From NCBI RefSeq assembly GCF_000238075.1, contig NZ_JH414506.1, positions 209,141-273,140 on the forward strand: a stretch of DNA of 64,000 nt, read 5' to 3'. The notes beneath the pieces are model-generated. The model was given only the letters and a program-made list of their open reading frames with translations. It was not told the DNA's origin and made no database searches. Below are positions 15,948-24,123 of this stretch, in pieces (within the stretch, counting starts at the first letter, position 1; the number at the start of each line of letters is the position of its first letter). The translations under genes were made by a program, and so were the position numbers. The DNA is from Oribacterium asaccharolyticum ACB7 (GTDB lineage: Bacteria; Bacillota; Clostridia; Lachnospirales; Lachnospiraceae).

Positions 15948-16763
15948 TTAGACTAAGGACATCTTCTCCCGAAGCGTATGCAAAAAACTCTCTCTTGAAA
16001 ACTTAACCAGTACCGTTTCCTCTTCCGCCTTTTCAATAATCACTTTATCTCCGGAAAGCAGCTCAAAGGGTTCCTCCCCGTCAAATGAGAGAACCTGGTC
16101 TCCCTTCTCCATTACAATCTCCAACACTCTCCGATCATCCAAAACCACGGCTCTGGCGTTCAAGCTGTGCGCACAAATCGGATTCATGATATAGACCTTT
16201 GCCTCCGGAGAAATGATGGGCCCCCCCGCAGAAAGATTGTAGGCCGTAGAACCGGTGGGTGTGGAAATAATGATGCCGTCCGAGGAATAATGAACCATTT
16301 CCATTCCGTCACAAAAAACTTGAAAATGATGAATGCTAACCCCCCTTACCCTGGAAATGAGCAGCTCGTTTAACGCCAGTCTGGAAAAAATTTCCCTGCC
16401 TCCCCGTATCACCCTCCCGAGAAGCATGGACCGGCGATCCTCAACATAATCTCCGGCTAAAAGTCTTTTTAAAGCCTCATCAATTTCTCTTCTCTTCCGA
16501 ATCTCTGTAAGATAGCCGAGGTGTCCTGCATTAATCCCCAAAATAGGCACCTTCATTCCGCGAAGTACTCCGGCGGTATGCAGAATCGTGCCGTCTCCCC
16601 CCAGGGTGATGATACAATCTATTTCGTTAAAATCGTTTCTTTGAAAATCTTTATTCAAAAACAATTGCGGATGAACGCCCAAGTCTTCCAGTTTTTCAAC
16701 AATTACCTTTTGAAAACTCTCCGCATCCTCTTTACTTTGATTCACAATGAGCGCCAGATTCAT
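15948..16763 (-). CDS. nadK: NAD kinase
   Basis: 271 aa from ATG 16763. The GGDGT motif (55-59) binds ATP, and the NE/D and substrate segment SSDGIIISTPTGSTAYNLSAGG is intact. It makes NADP from NAD in the cytosol. The open frame extends 19 codons upstream, but AGAGG lies about 9 nt before the ATG chosen and the family starts with MNLALIVNQSK-like sequence. First gene of the nadK-recN-glgA run. Confidence 0.92.
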   Translation of the reverse strand: MNLALIVNQSKEDAESFQKVIVEKLEDLGVHPQLFLNKDFQRNDFNEIDCIITLGGDGTILHTAGVLRGMKVPILGINAGHLGYLTEIRKRREIDEALKRLLAGDYVEDRRSMLLGRVIRGGREIFSRLALNELLISRVRGVSIHHFQVFCDGMEMVHYSSDGIIISTPTGSTAYNLSAGGPIISPEAKVYIMNPICAHSLNARAVVLDDRRVLEIVMEKGDQVLSFDGEEPFELLSGDKVIIEKAEEETVLVKFSRESFLHTLREKMSLV

Positions 16764-16858
16764 CTGATAAAACCTCTTTAAGTATAGCATTCTTCGGATA
16801 AAAAACCATTTACAATACATTCCCTATTCTACACGAGAAATTGTCTCTTGCCTATACT

Positions 16859-16902
16859 CCTTAATCGGATATGCTTTAATCCTTAATCGGATATGCTTTA
16901 AT
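16859..16902. repeat. 22-bp perfect tandem duplication
   Basis: Two exact copies of a 22-bp unit (CCTTAATCGGATATGCTTTA plus AT) stand side by side between the pilin-gene terminator and nadK. They may affect the promoter region of nadK. No protein or RNA meaning is evident. Confidence 0.7.
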
Positions 16903-16911
16903 CCGGAGCTT

Positions 16912-16983
16912 AAAAAAGTCGCTCCTTCATTCTGCATCCCTTACGCTCTTTCGAGCATGCATAATCAAAAAGCGACTTCTTTT
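16912..16983 (-). terminator. Nested-stem terminator after the FctA-like gene
   Basis: Minus strand: AAGTCGCT pairs with AGCGACTT, enclosing ATT-TGCAT/ATGCA-AAT and an inner GCTC-gaaa-GAGC hairpin, then a TTTTTT run. It is larger than a simple terminator, about 65 nt, and follows the gene ending at 17055. Confidence 0.55.
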
Positions 16984-17054
16984 CTCTTCCCGATTCTTTC
17001 TCTCCTTAAACAGCCTATTTTCAAGCTGTCCTGAACCAAGAAGCGGAAAAAGCT

Positions 17055-17930
17055 TTATTTTTCTTTTTTTCTCGAATCCTTCGTGCCTGTAGCTTTGCCT
17101 CCTGCGTAACGCACTCGATATAGCCAGAGAATCACATTTCCCGTTGCCAAAGCTGTGGACATTGCATAAAGAGCCATACTGCTGCCTTCCCCCTTTAGCT
17201 TTCTTCTTGCAATTCTAAGATACATGGCAGACTTGTTTAAAAATGCATTCAAAGGTTTTCCTTCGTCGCCCTCTCCTCTTTTTGCCATTCGGTTAAAGAC
17301 TCCCTTCCGTGCATCTGTTTGTGCAGGCTTTTGCGGGAGAAAATTGACTTTTCCACTCTCCTCTTTCTGATAAGAATTCACAAAGGAAAGCTCCGTCGCT
17401 TTCTCTTCTTCTCCTGTTTTCTTTCCGGTAACGACTGCATATAAATAAGGATGGACCACATTTCCGTAGCGGTCAATATTCGCCCTCAAAACTTCTATTT
17501 CCAAATCATACTCCGTATCGTCATAAGAAAAACCTTCTTGGTTTTGTTTCTCCTGCTTAATACAATAACGATACACGCCTTCTTTTGAAAACTTCATCTT
17601 ATGAAAATAAAATTTTTCTCTTCCCGCCCCCTTGTGAATATCCAAATAAAACGGCTCGGGAAGAGGATTATTGGGGCTTTCCACATCTCTTTCCAGATAG
17701 ACTCTGAAATCGGATTCCGGAACATTCCTCCCGAGGACCTCCAGGCTAAAGGAGATTTCCACCGTAACGGAATTTCCGCAGCCAAAGCTTCCATCCTGTG
17801 CCTCAACTGTCGATAAAAAATTTCCGCTCCTCACAAACATCAGTATCACAAGAAAGAGTACCGCACCGATTCCCTTTATCAGGAATCTGCAAAAATCTTT
17901 TCTTTTCCTTTTTTTCACCGTGCAAAACAT
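17055..17930 (-). CDS. Orphan Spy0128/FctA-type pilin isopeptide domain protein
   Basis: 291 aa. A signal or anchor segment (about 17-42, GIGAVLFLVILMFVRSGNFL) precedes one FctA-like beta domain (about 50-190) with FSLEVLGRNVPESDFRVYL, GVYRYCIKQ, YDDTEYDLEIEV and LSFVNSYQ, the pattern of streptococcal pilin domains that carry Lys-Asn isopeptide bonds. A basic linker and a C-terminal hydrophobic segment (about 250-275) with a basic tail follow; no LPXTG motif is visible and no sortase or second pilin is nearby. Probably membrane-anchored at the surface. The promoter TTGAAG-17-TATTAT lies upstream. Confidence 0.72.
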   Translation of the reverse strand: MFCTVKKRKRKDFCRFLIKGIGAVLFLVILMFVRSGNFLSTVEAQDGSFGCGNSVTVEISFSLEVLGRNVPESDFRVYLERDVESPNNPLPEPFYLDIHKGAGREKFYFHKMKFSKEGVYRYCIKQEKQNQEGFSYDDTEYDLEIEVLRANIDRYGNVVHPYLYAVVTGKKTGEEEKATELSFVNSYQKEESGKVNFLPQKPAQTDARKGVFNRMAKRGEGDEGKPLNAFLNKSAMYLRIARRKLKGEGSSMALYAMSTALATGNVILWLYRVRYAGGKATGTKDSRKKEK

Positions 17931-17984
17931 GATCTTACCCTTCCTTTAACACCCTTTTTTATACTCCTCTATGAATTATTAAAA

Positions 17985-18013
17985 ATAATATCATATTTGT
18001 ATATCGTCTTCAA
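17985..18013 (-). promoter_or_regulatory. Promoter of the FctA-like gene
   Basis: Minus strand: TTGAAG (18008-18013), 17-bp spacer, TATTAT (17985-17990), within a very AT-rich stretch. It leaves a 5' leader of about 45 nt. Confidence 0.6.
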
Positions 18014-18107
18014 TTTTTAATTTATAAGAATAGGGATAAGAATTTTTTAATTCATGATAAGGGTCATACACGGAGACCTTATTCTATTGTATAATGGATT
18101 TGTTTTT

Positions 18108-18238
18108 GATTGAAAGCAACATCCGATTGAAAGCACCATCTGATTGAAAGCACCATCTGATTGGAAACAGCACATGATTGGAAACAGCATCTGATTGGAA
18201 ACAGCACATGATTGGAAACAACATCTGATTGTAAGCGG
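18108..18238. repeat. 17-bp tandem repeat array, about 7.5 copies, in the tex leader
   Basis: Seven full units begin GATTGAAAGC or GATTGGAAAC at 18108, 18125, 18142, 18159, 18176, 18193 and 18210, with a partial one at 18227. Early units read GATTGAAAGCACCATCT; later ones alternate GATTGGAAACAGCACAT and GATTGGAAACAGCATCT. Unit length is constant without spacers, so it is a tandem repeat and not a CRISPR array. A TATAAT box at 18090-18095 just before it suggests the array is transcribed. The rest of the 17,931-18,298 gap holds only the two promoters. Confidence 0.85.
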
Positions 18239-18298
18239 TAGCCCGGGGAAAACCGCAATCTGCATTCTATGCATGCAAGCCCCCTATAAAGGAGTTAT

Positions 18299-20461
18299 AT
18301 GAACATTATCCAAAAAATAGCCGAGGATTTATCTCTTAAAAAAATGCAGGTGGAAGCGGCAGTACAGCTTCTGGACGAGGGAAATACCGTTCCCTTTATT
18401 GCGCGTTACCGTAAGGAAGCGACACACGGTTTAAATGACGAGGAACTCCGCAGCCTTGAGGAAAAGCTGCAATATCTTCGGAATCTCGAGGAGCGGCGCG
18501 AAAGCATTTTAAACAGTATTGCCGAACAGGGAAAGCTGACCGACGAATTAAAGGCGCAGATTGAAGCGGCAGACACCGCAGTACGTCTGGAAGATCTCTA
18601 TCTTCCCTATAAGAAGAAAAGAAGAACCAGAGGCATGATTGCCAGAGAAAAGGGCTTAGAGGGACTTGCAAAAGCGATACTTACTCCCGGCATAAATCCT
18701 GTAAAGGAAGCGGAAAACTATCTTTCCGAAGAAAAAGAGGTGCACAGCGTAGAAGAAGCCTTGAATTACGCTAAGGACATTCTTGCGGAAGAATTTTCCG
18801 AAAATGCCTCCTACAGGGAATGGATTCGCAATAAGACCATGGAACTCGGCAGTATTTCCTCCTCCAAAAAGGATGCGGAGGAGAATCCCGATGCAAAGAC
18901 CTATGAGATGTATTTTGACTATGAGGAAAAGGTGAAAACCATTCCTGGCTACCGTACGCTTGCCATAAACCGCGGAGAAAAAGAAAAAGTGCTTAGCGTG
19001 AAACTGAATTTCCCGCAGGAAGAGATTATAGCTTATCTGGAAAAGCAGGCAGGAAAGGATTTACAGGGAGAGAATCTCAGGCTATTACAGGAAGCTGTGC
19101 TGGACAGCTTCAAGAGACTCATTTCTCCCTCTATCGAAACCGAAATCCGAAATATCTTAACCGAAAAGGCGGAGGATGGTGCCATCGCCATTTTCGCAGA
19201 TAATTTAAAGCAGCTTCTCATGCAGGCGCCCATTGTCGGGAAGGTCGTGCTCGGCTGGGATCCGGGCTTCCGTACCGGCTGTAAAATCGCCGTGGTCGAT
19301 CCGACCGGAAAGGTACTGGACACGACGGTCATTTACCCTACTCCGCCTAAAAATCAGGTGAAAGAAGCCATGGCGGTCATTCATAAGCTGATTGAAAAAC
19401 ATAAGGTGGATATCATTGCCCTGGGAAACGGCACAGCCTCCCGTGAATCGGAAAAGGTCATCAGCGACTATATTCATGAAACAAAGAGTAAAGTACAGTA
19501 TGTGATTGTCAATGAAGCCGGCGCCTCCGTCTACTCTGCAAGTAAGCTTGCAACAGAGGAGTTCCCGAACTTTGACACGGGAGAAAGAAGTTCAACCTCC
19601 ATGGCAAGACGGCTTCAGGATCCGCTTGCCGAGCTTGTAAAGATTGAGCCGAAGGCAATCGGTGTCGGGCAGTACCAGCATGACATGAATCAGAACAAGC
19701 TGGAGGAACAGCTGAACAATACCGTGGAAGACTGCGTGAACCACGTCGGTGTAGACCTAAATACCGCGTCCGCAGCCCTCCTTTCCTATATTTCCGGTAT
19801 CAACAAGACACTCGCGAAAAATATCGTAGTGTATAGAGAAGAAAATGGGGCTTTTAAGAGTAGAAAAGAACTGTTAAAGGTGGCCAAGCTCGGTCCAAAG
19901 GCCTTTGAACAAAGTGCCGGCTTCCTCCGCATCCGAGAGGGTAAGGAAGTGCTGGACAGAACCTCCGTGCACCCCGAGTCCTATCAGAAAACAAAGGAGC
20001 TTCTCGCCCTTCTAAACTTAAATGAAAAAGACATTGCCGAAGGAAAGGGAAAGGATATTGCAAAAATGATTTCCGCCCTTCCCGGCGGCATGAAGGCGAT
20101 AGAGGAAAAGCTCGAAATCGGAAGCTTTACCTTAAAAGATATTGTGGAGGCTCTTGCAAAGCCGGGGAGAGATCCCCGCGAAGATGTACCCGCGCCCGTT
20201 TTACGGAGCGATGTTTTAGAGCTTTCCGATTTAAAAGAGGGGATGATTCTCGAGGGTACAGTCCGAAATGTCCTAGACTTCGGTGCCTTTGTCGATATCG
20301 GCGTGCACCAGGACGGTTTGGTACACATCTCCGCCCTTTCCAAAAAGTTTGTAAAACACCCCCTCGATGTCGTAAAGCTGGGAGATATCGTGAAAGTAAA
20401 AATCCTCTCCGTGGATATGGAGAGGAAGAAGATTTCACTCAGTATGAAAGATGCGGAGTAG
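18299..20461 (+). CDS. tex: Transcription accessory protein Tex
   Basis: 720 aa, normal for the family. An N-terminal helical region (MNIIQKIAEDLSLKKMQVEA, FIARYRKEATHGL) precedes a YqgF/RNase H-like domain (about 315-440, GWDPGFRTGCKIAVVDPTGK), helix-hairpin-helix motifs (about 480-560, DVDLNTAS-like) and a C-terminal S1 RNA-binding domain (about 645-718, GMILEGTVRNVLDFGAFVDIG). Tex binds nucleic acid and associates with transcription elongation. AAAGGAG 5 nt upstream fixes the start. The leader of about 200 nt contains the 17-bp array. Confidence 0.95.
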   Translation: MNIIQKIAEDLSLKKMQVEAAVQLLDEGNTVPFIARYRKEATHGLNDEELRSLEEKLQYLRNLEERRESILNSIAEQGKLTDELKAQIEAADTAVRLEDLYLPYKKKRRTRGMIAREKGLEGLAKAILTPGINPVKEAENYLSEEKEVHSVEEALNYAKDILAEEFSENASYREWIRNKTMELGSISSSKKDAEENPDAKTYEMYFDYEEKVKTIPGYRTLAINRGEKEKVLSVKLNFPQEEIIAYLEKQAGKDLQGENLRLLQEAVLDSFKRLISPSIETEIRNILTEKAEDGAIAIFADNLKQLLMQAPIVGKVVLGWDPGFRTGCKIAVVDPTGKVLDTTVIYPTPPKNQVKEAMAVIHKLIEKHKVDIIALGNGTASRESEKVISDYIHETKSKVQYVIVNEAGASVYSASKLATEEFPNFDTGERSSTSMARRLQDPLAELVKIEPKAIGVGQYQHDMNQNKLEEQLNNTVEDCVNHVGVDLNTASAALLSYISGINKTLAKNIVVYREENGAFKSRKELLKVAKLGPKAFEQSAGFLRIREGKEVLDRTSVHPESYQKTKELLALLNLNEKDIAEGKGKDIAKMISALPGGMKAIEEKLEIGSFTLKDIVEALAKPGRDPREDVPAPVLRSDVLELSDLKEGMILEGTVRNVLDFGAFVDIGVHQDGLVHISALSKKFVKHPLDVVKLGDIVKVKILSVDMERKKISLSMKDAE

Positions 20462-20488
20462 GAGGGATATTGCAAAGATAAAACAAGC

Positions 20489-20739
20489 TTTTATGCAGTA
20501 CAGGTCTGAAATTGGGGCACGCTCTCGCTAACCTCGCCCTGACTGAGCATGGGCTCGGTAGCCCATTGCTCACTTTGCTTTGCAAAGCAACTTCCTTCGG
20601 AAGTTGGTCTGCTACAGGACGACTTTTCTGATGAAAAGTTTGTCCTTGCGGATACTAAGCGAAAAACTGCAGTTCCTTTGTTTTTCGCAAGTACCGGCGG
20701 GCTCAGATTACCCCCCTTTCAGACCTGTACTGCATAAAA
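20489..20739. other. 251-bp multi-hairpin element bounded by 23-bp perfect inverted repeats
   Basis: The outer arms, TTTTATGCAGTACAGGTCTG plus AAA at 20489-20511 and its exact complement at 20717-20739, form a 23-bp perfect stem, extended by GGGG/CCCC. Inside are five hairpins: 20544-20572 (TGAGCA-TGGGCT/AGCCCATTGCTCA), 20575-20590 (TTGCTTTGCAAAGCAA), 20589-20605 (AACTTC-cttcg-GAAGTT), 20617-20645 (ACTTTTC-tgat-GAAAAGT closed by GGAC/GTCC) and 20653-20693 (GCGAAAAAC/GTTTTTCGC). It separates convergent tex and the ABC-F gene. It could be a miniature inverted-repeat element or a structured RNA. No known RNA family matches by eye. Confidence 0.7.
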
Positions 20740-20754
20740 CTGCCCCCAGTATTT

Positions 20755-22485
20755 TTACAATATCTGTTCTAGCTCCAAAGAGCTCTCCTCCCAGATGGCG
20801 TATTGTTCTTCCAATTCTTTATCTATTGCTTCCTGCTCTCTATGGATTTCCATGAGGCGCCCGACATCGGATCCGACTTCTTCCATGGAGGCAGTGAGCT
20901 CTTCTTTTCGCTCTTCCAGCTTGGCAATTTTTTCCTCCGCCTTTTGCAGGGCATTCTGCCACTTTCTTCTCTTTGCGGAGAGCTCCTTCTGGTTTTCCCA
21001 GTCGAGCCTCTTGCTCTCCTTTTCTTCCAATCTTTGTGTTTCTTCCGGATCTATCGCTTCCAAAGGCATCTTATCCTTTTGCAGTGAATCTCCGTAGGCA
21101 CGAACATCTTCCTTCTTTTCAATATAATAATCGTAATTTCCGATGTAATTATCGAAGCGATTGGAGAAGAGCTCTATAATTCTCGTTGCCGTCTTATTGA
21201 TAAAATAACGATCATGGGAAACATAAAGGACGGTTCCCTCATAGTTTCGAATCGCCTCCTCCAGAACTTCCTTCCCCTGAATATCCAAGTGGTTCGTCGG
21301 CTCATCCAAAATCAGGAAATTTGCATCGGAAAGCATAAGCTTCGCAAGACTTACCCTGCCCTGTTCTCCTCCGGAAAGATCCTGAATCCGCTTATACACA
21401 TCGTCTCCCGTGAAGAGAAAAGCCGCAAGAACATTTCTAACCTTCGTGTTGTTCATCTCCGGATAGGTATCCTGAATTTCCTCAAAGAGCGTTTTCTCCA
21501 TGTGGAGCACGGCATGCTCCTGGTCATAGTAAGCAATCTTCACCTTCGAGCCCAGTCGGAACTCTCCCTCATCCGCCTGGATAAGTCCGTTCAAAATCTT
21601 CAGTAAGGTCGTCTTTCCGGTCCCGTTGTCCCCGATAAGCGCCACATGTTCCCCTCTTTGCAAAGAAAAAGTCCCGTGGGAAAAAAGTCTCCTTCCGTCA
21701 TAGCTTTTTCCCAGCTCCTTTGCCATTAAAACATCGTTTCCGGAACTTTCCCTCGGGGAGAATAGAAGCTTCATCTCATTCTCGAGTTCTTCCGGCTTTT
21801 CCAGTCTTTCCACCTTCGAAAGCATCTTCTCTCGGGATTCCGCACGCTTAATGCTCTTCTCCCGGTTAAATTGCTTCAGCTTTTCAATAACGGCTTCCTG
21901 ATGCTTAATCTCCGCCTGCTGGTTCTGAAACGCCTTCCACTCGGCTTCCCGGATCTGTCTCTTCTTTTCCGCATAGGCACTGTAATTTCCCTGGTACATC
22001 CTTACTTTGCCTCTCTCCAGGTCAATCACCTTCGTCACAATTTTATCCAAAAAATAACGGTCGTGGGAAACAAGAAGCACTGCTCCGTCATAGCGCTTTA
22101 AGACTTTTTCCAGCCACTGAATAGAGCCGATATCCAAGTGGTTTGTCGGCTCGTCCAAAATCAGAAGATCGGGCTTCTCCTGTAAAATCTCCTCCAAGCG
22201 TTTTCTTGTCTTCTGCCCTCCGGAAAGGGTGTCGTAGTCCTCATTTTCCGCTTCTATATCGGCATGTTGCTGTGCCAGGTAGTCCATTTTCTTCTCTTTG
22301 GAAAATGCGATGCTCCCCTCATCTGCCTCCTCAATTCCCAGAATACATCGGAGCAAAGTTGTTTTGCCTGAACCGTTAATTCCGACAATGGCCGCTTTTT
22401 CCTTATCTTCCAGATGAAACGATACATCCTTCAGCACAGTCTTTCCTACATATGCTTTACTTAGCATGGATACATTTAAAATCAT
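20755..22485 (-). CDS. ABC-F ATPase with a shortened first nucleotide-binding domain
   Basis: 576 aa. NBD1 has Walker A GINGSGKT (35-42), a Q-loop YLAQQ (69-73), then after only about 13 residues LSGGQ (87-91) and Walker B LLILDEPTNHLD. NBD2 is complete (GDNGTGKT, YYDQE, LSGGEQGR, FLILDEPTNHLD). A linker with KRQIREAEWKAFQNQQAEIK and a C-terminal coiled coil are present. ABC-F proteins act on ribosomes in translation or antibiotic protection. Family members usually have about 90 residues between Q-loop and LSGGQ of NBD1, so the helical subdomain and arm are missing here. Subfamily is not clear. Confidence 0.88.
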   Translation of the reverse strand: MILNVSMLSKAYVGKTVLKDVSFHLEDKEKAAIVGINGSGKTTLLRCILGIEEADEGSIAFSKEKKMDYLAQQHADIEAENEDYDTLSGGQKTRKRLEEILQEKPDLLILDEPTNHLDIGSIQWLEKVLKRYDGAVLLVSHDRYFLDKIVTKVIDLERGKVRMYQGNYSAYAEKKRQIREAEWKAFQNQQAEIKHQEAVIEKLKQFNREKSIKRAESREKMLSKVERLEKPEELENEMKLLFSPRESSGNDVLMAKELGKSYDGRRLFSHGTFSLQRGEHVALIGDNGTGKTTLLKILNGLIQADEGEFRLGSKVKIAYYDQEHAVLHMEKTLFEEIQDTYPEMNNTKVRNVLAAFLFTGDDVYKRIQDLSGGEQGRVSLAKLMLSDANFLILDEPTNHLDIQGKEVLEEAIRNYEGTVLYVSHDRYFINKTATRIIELFSNRFDNYIGNYDYYIEKKEDVRAYGDSLQKDKMPLEAIDPEETQRLEEKESKRLDWENQKELSAKRRKWQNALQKAEEKIAKLEERKEELTASMEEVGSDVGRLMEIHREQEAIDKELEEQYAIWEESSLELEQIL

Positions 22486-22546
22486 GCTCTAAGTATACTG
22501 GATAGGCCAAGCACAAGCTATTATTTTTTTTGAACATGCCTATTTC

Positions 22547-22575
22547 TTGTCAATGCAAAGAAAATGCATTAGAAT
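22547..22575 (+). promoter_or_regulatory. Promoter of the ferredoxin gene
   Basis: TTGTCA (22547-22552), 17-bp spacer, TAGAAT (22570-22575). Transcription would begin about 55 nt before the ferredoxin start codon. Confidence 0.75.
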
Positions 22576-22637
22576 GAAAGGAACTTTACTGGGAGGTAAA
22601 GTCATTTGGTCTATTTATTATTTAAGGAGGAACGAAT

Positions 22638-22808
22638 ATGGCACACGTAGTTAGTGATGAGTGCGTAAGCTGTGGTGCTTGCGCAGCAGTATGTCCTGTA
22701 GAAGCTATCTCTGAAGGTCCAACAAAGTATGTTGTTGATCCGGATACTTGCATCGATTGCGGCGCTTGTGAAGAGCCCTGCCCCACCGGTGCTATCGCTG
22801 CAGAATAA
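22638..22808 (+). CDS. 2[4Fe-4S] clostridial-type ferredoxin
   Basis: 56 aa, too short for ordinary ORF cut-offs. It begins MAHVVSDECVSCGACAAVCP and has the second cluster motif CIDCGACEEPCP, giving two CX2CX2CX3CP sets for two [4Fe-4S] clusters. It is a low-potential electron carrier in the cytosol, as used by pyruvate:ferredoxin oxidoreductase and hydrogenases. AAGGAGG 7 nt upstream, a clear promoter and an immediate terminator mark it as a single-gene transcript. Codon use and arrangement suggest high expression, which is inference. Confidence 0.97.
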   Translation: MAHVVSDECVSCGACAAVCPVEAISEGPTKYVVDPDTCIDCGACEEPCPTGAIAAE

Positions 22809-22827
22809 GCATAATACGGTAAAAAAA

Positions 22828-22854
22828 AAGCTGCCCTAAAGGGGCAGCTTTTTT
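22828..22854 (+). terminator. Ferredoxin terminator
   Basis: A perfect 9-bp stem AAGCTGCCC/GGGCAGCTT with a TAAAG loop and a T6 run, 20 nt after the ferredoxin stop. Confidence 0.92.
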
Positions 22855-22938
22855 AATGCCTGTTTTGCATTATGTGTGTTAGGGGCTTATAGGACAAAAT
22901 GTGTTGATGGTCAATCCCGGGGTCAAGAACAAATTCCT

Positions 22939-23169
22939 CTATTCCCCACTAAGTCTTCTTGCGATAATTCTCTCCATCTTTTTGTAAAAAACAGCCTTCT
23001 TCCTCCTTCTCTGCCACTCCTTCTCAATCTCATACAGGAAGAAGAGAGAGGTCAGCACAAGTGCAAAACTGATGTATCGTATCTCCGGAAGAATAGACAG
23101 GATACCGAATAAAGAAAATACCAGGATAGAGGTAACAAATATTTCAAAAGTTCTCAAATTCATTCTCAT
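22939..23169 (-). CDS. Small two-segment membrane protein, unknown
   Basis: 76 aa. Two hydrophobic stretches (about 9-27 and 31-46, ISFALVLTSLFFLYEIEKEW) are followed by a strongly basic tail (RRRKKAVFYKKMERIIARR), predicted cytoplasmic. AAAGGAG precedes the ATG by 6-7 nt, and TTTACA-17-TATTAT lies 45 nt further up, so it looks expressed. I do not recognise a family. It has no close neighbour on the same strand before the SseB-like gene. Confidence 0.65.
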   Translation of the reverse strand: MRMNLRTFEIFVTSILVFSLFGILSILPEIRYISFALVLTSLFFLYEIEKEWQRRRKKAVFYKKMERIIARRLSGE

Positions 23170-23213
23170 AATTCACTCCTTTATGTAAACGCCTGTTTGC
23201 TTTTACACAAAGG

Positions 23214-23242
23214 ATAATAACACAGAACAATTGTTTTGTAAA
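23214..23242 (-). promoter_or_regulatory. Promoter of the small membrane protein gene
   Basis: Minus strand: TTTACA (23237-23242), 17-bp spacer, TATTAT (23214-23219). Confidence 0.6.
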
Positions 23243-23322
23243 GTGTTTTTCAGAATATATGTTTTGATAAATAAATTATTTTTTCCCTGTCTATCTCTGC
23301 AAAAAATCTGCAGAATATCTTT

Positions 23323-24069
23323 TTATACTACAAATGGCCTTCTGTAAAACGGCATCCTGTCCTTTATCGCATCTTCCGCAGTCTTCGACCTGTTGGACAT
23401 TACCGCAAAGGGGATACCCCCGGAAAAATCATTGCCCACAGTGGTAATATTGGCAAAACTGGGCTGAATGCTGCCCTTATGACTGACAATGCACAGATTA
23501 AAGCTCTTCCCATCCTGCTTTGCCCCTAAAAGGTAGGCAGCCATGACGTTCAGATCATCCCGCATATATTCGCTAAGTGCTTCTTCAAGCTCCTTCGCAT
23601 CTCCCAAAGGCTCTGTAAATTCCAAATCCTCTCCCGGTCTTACAGGGACTTCACCCATGAGTTCAGCCTGTTCCACATGGATACAATTTGCAATAAACTT
23701 CCTCCAGAGAATAAAGTTTTCGCTGTTCATATCAATGACAAATCCGGAAATCCTCGGATCATCGAGCGCCATCAAAGCCAACTGGTGAAAGCTGAGAACA
23801 GCACTGCCTTCCGTACTGTTAGGCCACTTTTTTACCTTCTCCTGTGAAGTAAACAGAGCATAAAAATGATTTTTATCCTTATCCTCCACTACAGCAAAAA
23901 CCGGCTTCTTCTCTTCGCCTTCTCCCACTGTACGCATAGGCACATAAAACTCGGCATGATGAATCAGGGCATCGATTAATCTTTCTTCCCAATTCGCACC
24001 GCCCTCATTTTGTATTCCATGAATCGCCATAATCAGACGAGCATTTTTCTTTTCTCTAAAATCGTTCAT
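23323..24069 (-). CDS. SseB-like protein
   Basis: 248 aa from ATG 24069, which has GGAAGGAGG upstream; the open frame to 24117 adds 16 residues that lack a ribosome site. Segments EFYVPMRTV, KNHFYALFTSQEKVKKW and VLSFHQLALMALDDPRISGFVIDM match the SseB N-terminal domain (enhanced serine sensitivity family), usually of unknown function in Firmicutes. The C-terminal part (about 150-248, DDLNVMAAYLLGAKQDGKSF) resembles the SseB C-terminal domain. Probably cytosolic. It has its own promoter (24089-24117). Confidence 0.7.
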   Translation of the reverse strand: MNDFREKKNARLIMAIHGIQNEGGANWEERLIDALIHHAEFYVPMRTVGEGEEKKPVFAVVEDKDKNHFYALFTSQEKVKKWPNSTEGSAVLSFHQLALMALDDPRISGFVIDMNSENFILWRKFIANCIHVEQAELMGEVPVRPGEDLEFTEPLGDAKELEEALSEYMRDDLNVMAAYLLGAKQDGKSFNLCIVSHKGSIQPSFANITTVGNDFSGGIPFAVMSNRSKTAEDAIKDRMPFYRRPFVV

Positions 24070-24088
24070 GAACTCCTCCTTCCGCGCT

Positions 24089-24117
24089 ATTTTAACATAG
24101 CTTAGAACGAGACACAA
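24089..24117 (-). promoter_or_regulatory. Promoter of the SseB-like gene
   Basis: Minus strand: TTGTGT (24112-24117), 17-bp spacer, TAAAAT (24089-24094), directly after the stop of the CW-repeat gene. Confidence 0.5.
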
Positions 24118-24123
24118 GAAAAG

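Noticed and set aside
18108..18238. CRISPR array
   Set aside because: The units are contiguous 17-mers without spacers, and no cas genes are near.
18047..18274. A 75-codon minus frame with repeated Cys-Phe-Gln-Ser blocks
   Set aside because: It is an effect of the 17-bp tandem array and has no ribosome site; the array lies in the tex leader.
20489..20739. tRNA, tmRNA, RNase P or 6S RNA
   Set aside because: No TTCGAATC-like T-arm, no GGGGCTG tmRNA start, no RNase P core and no single long rod with a central bubble; only a multi-hairpin fold.
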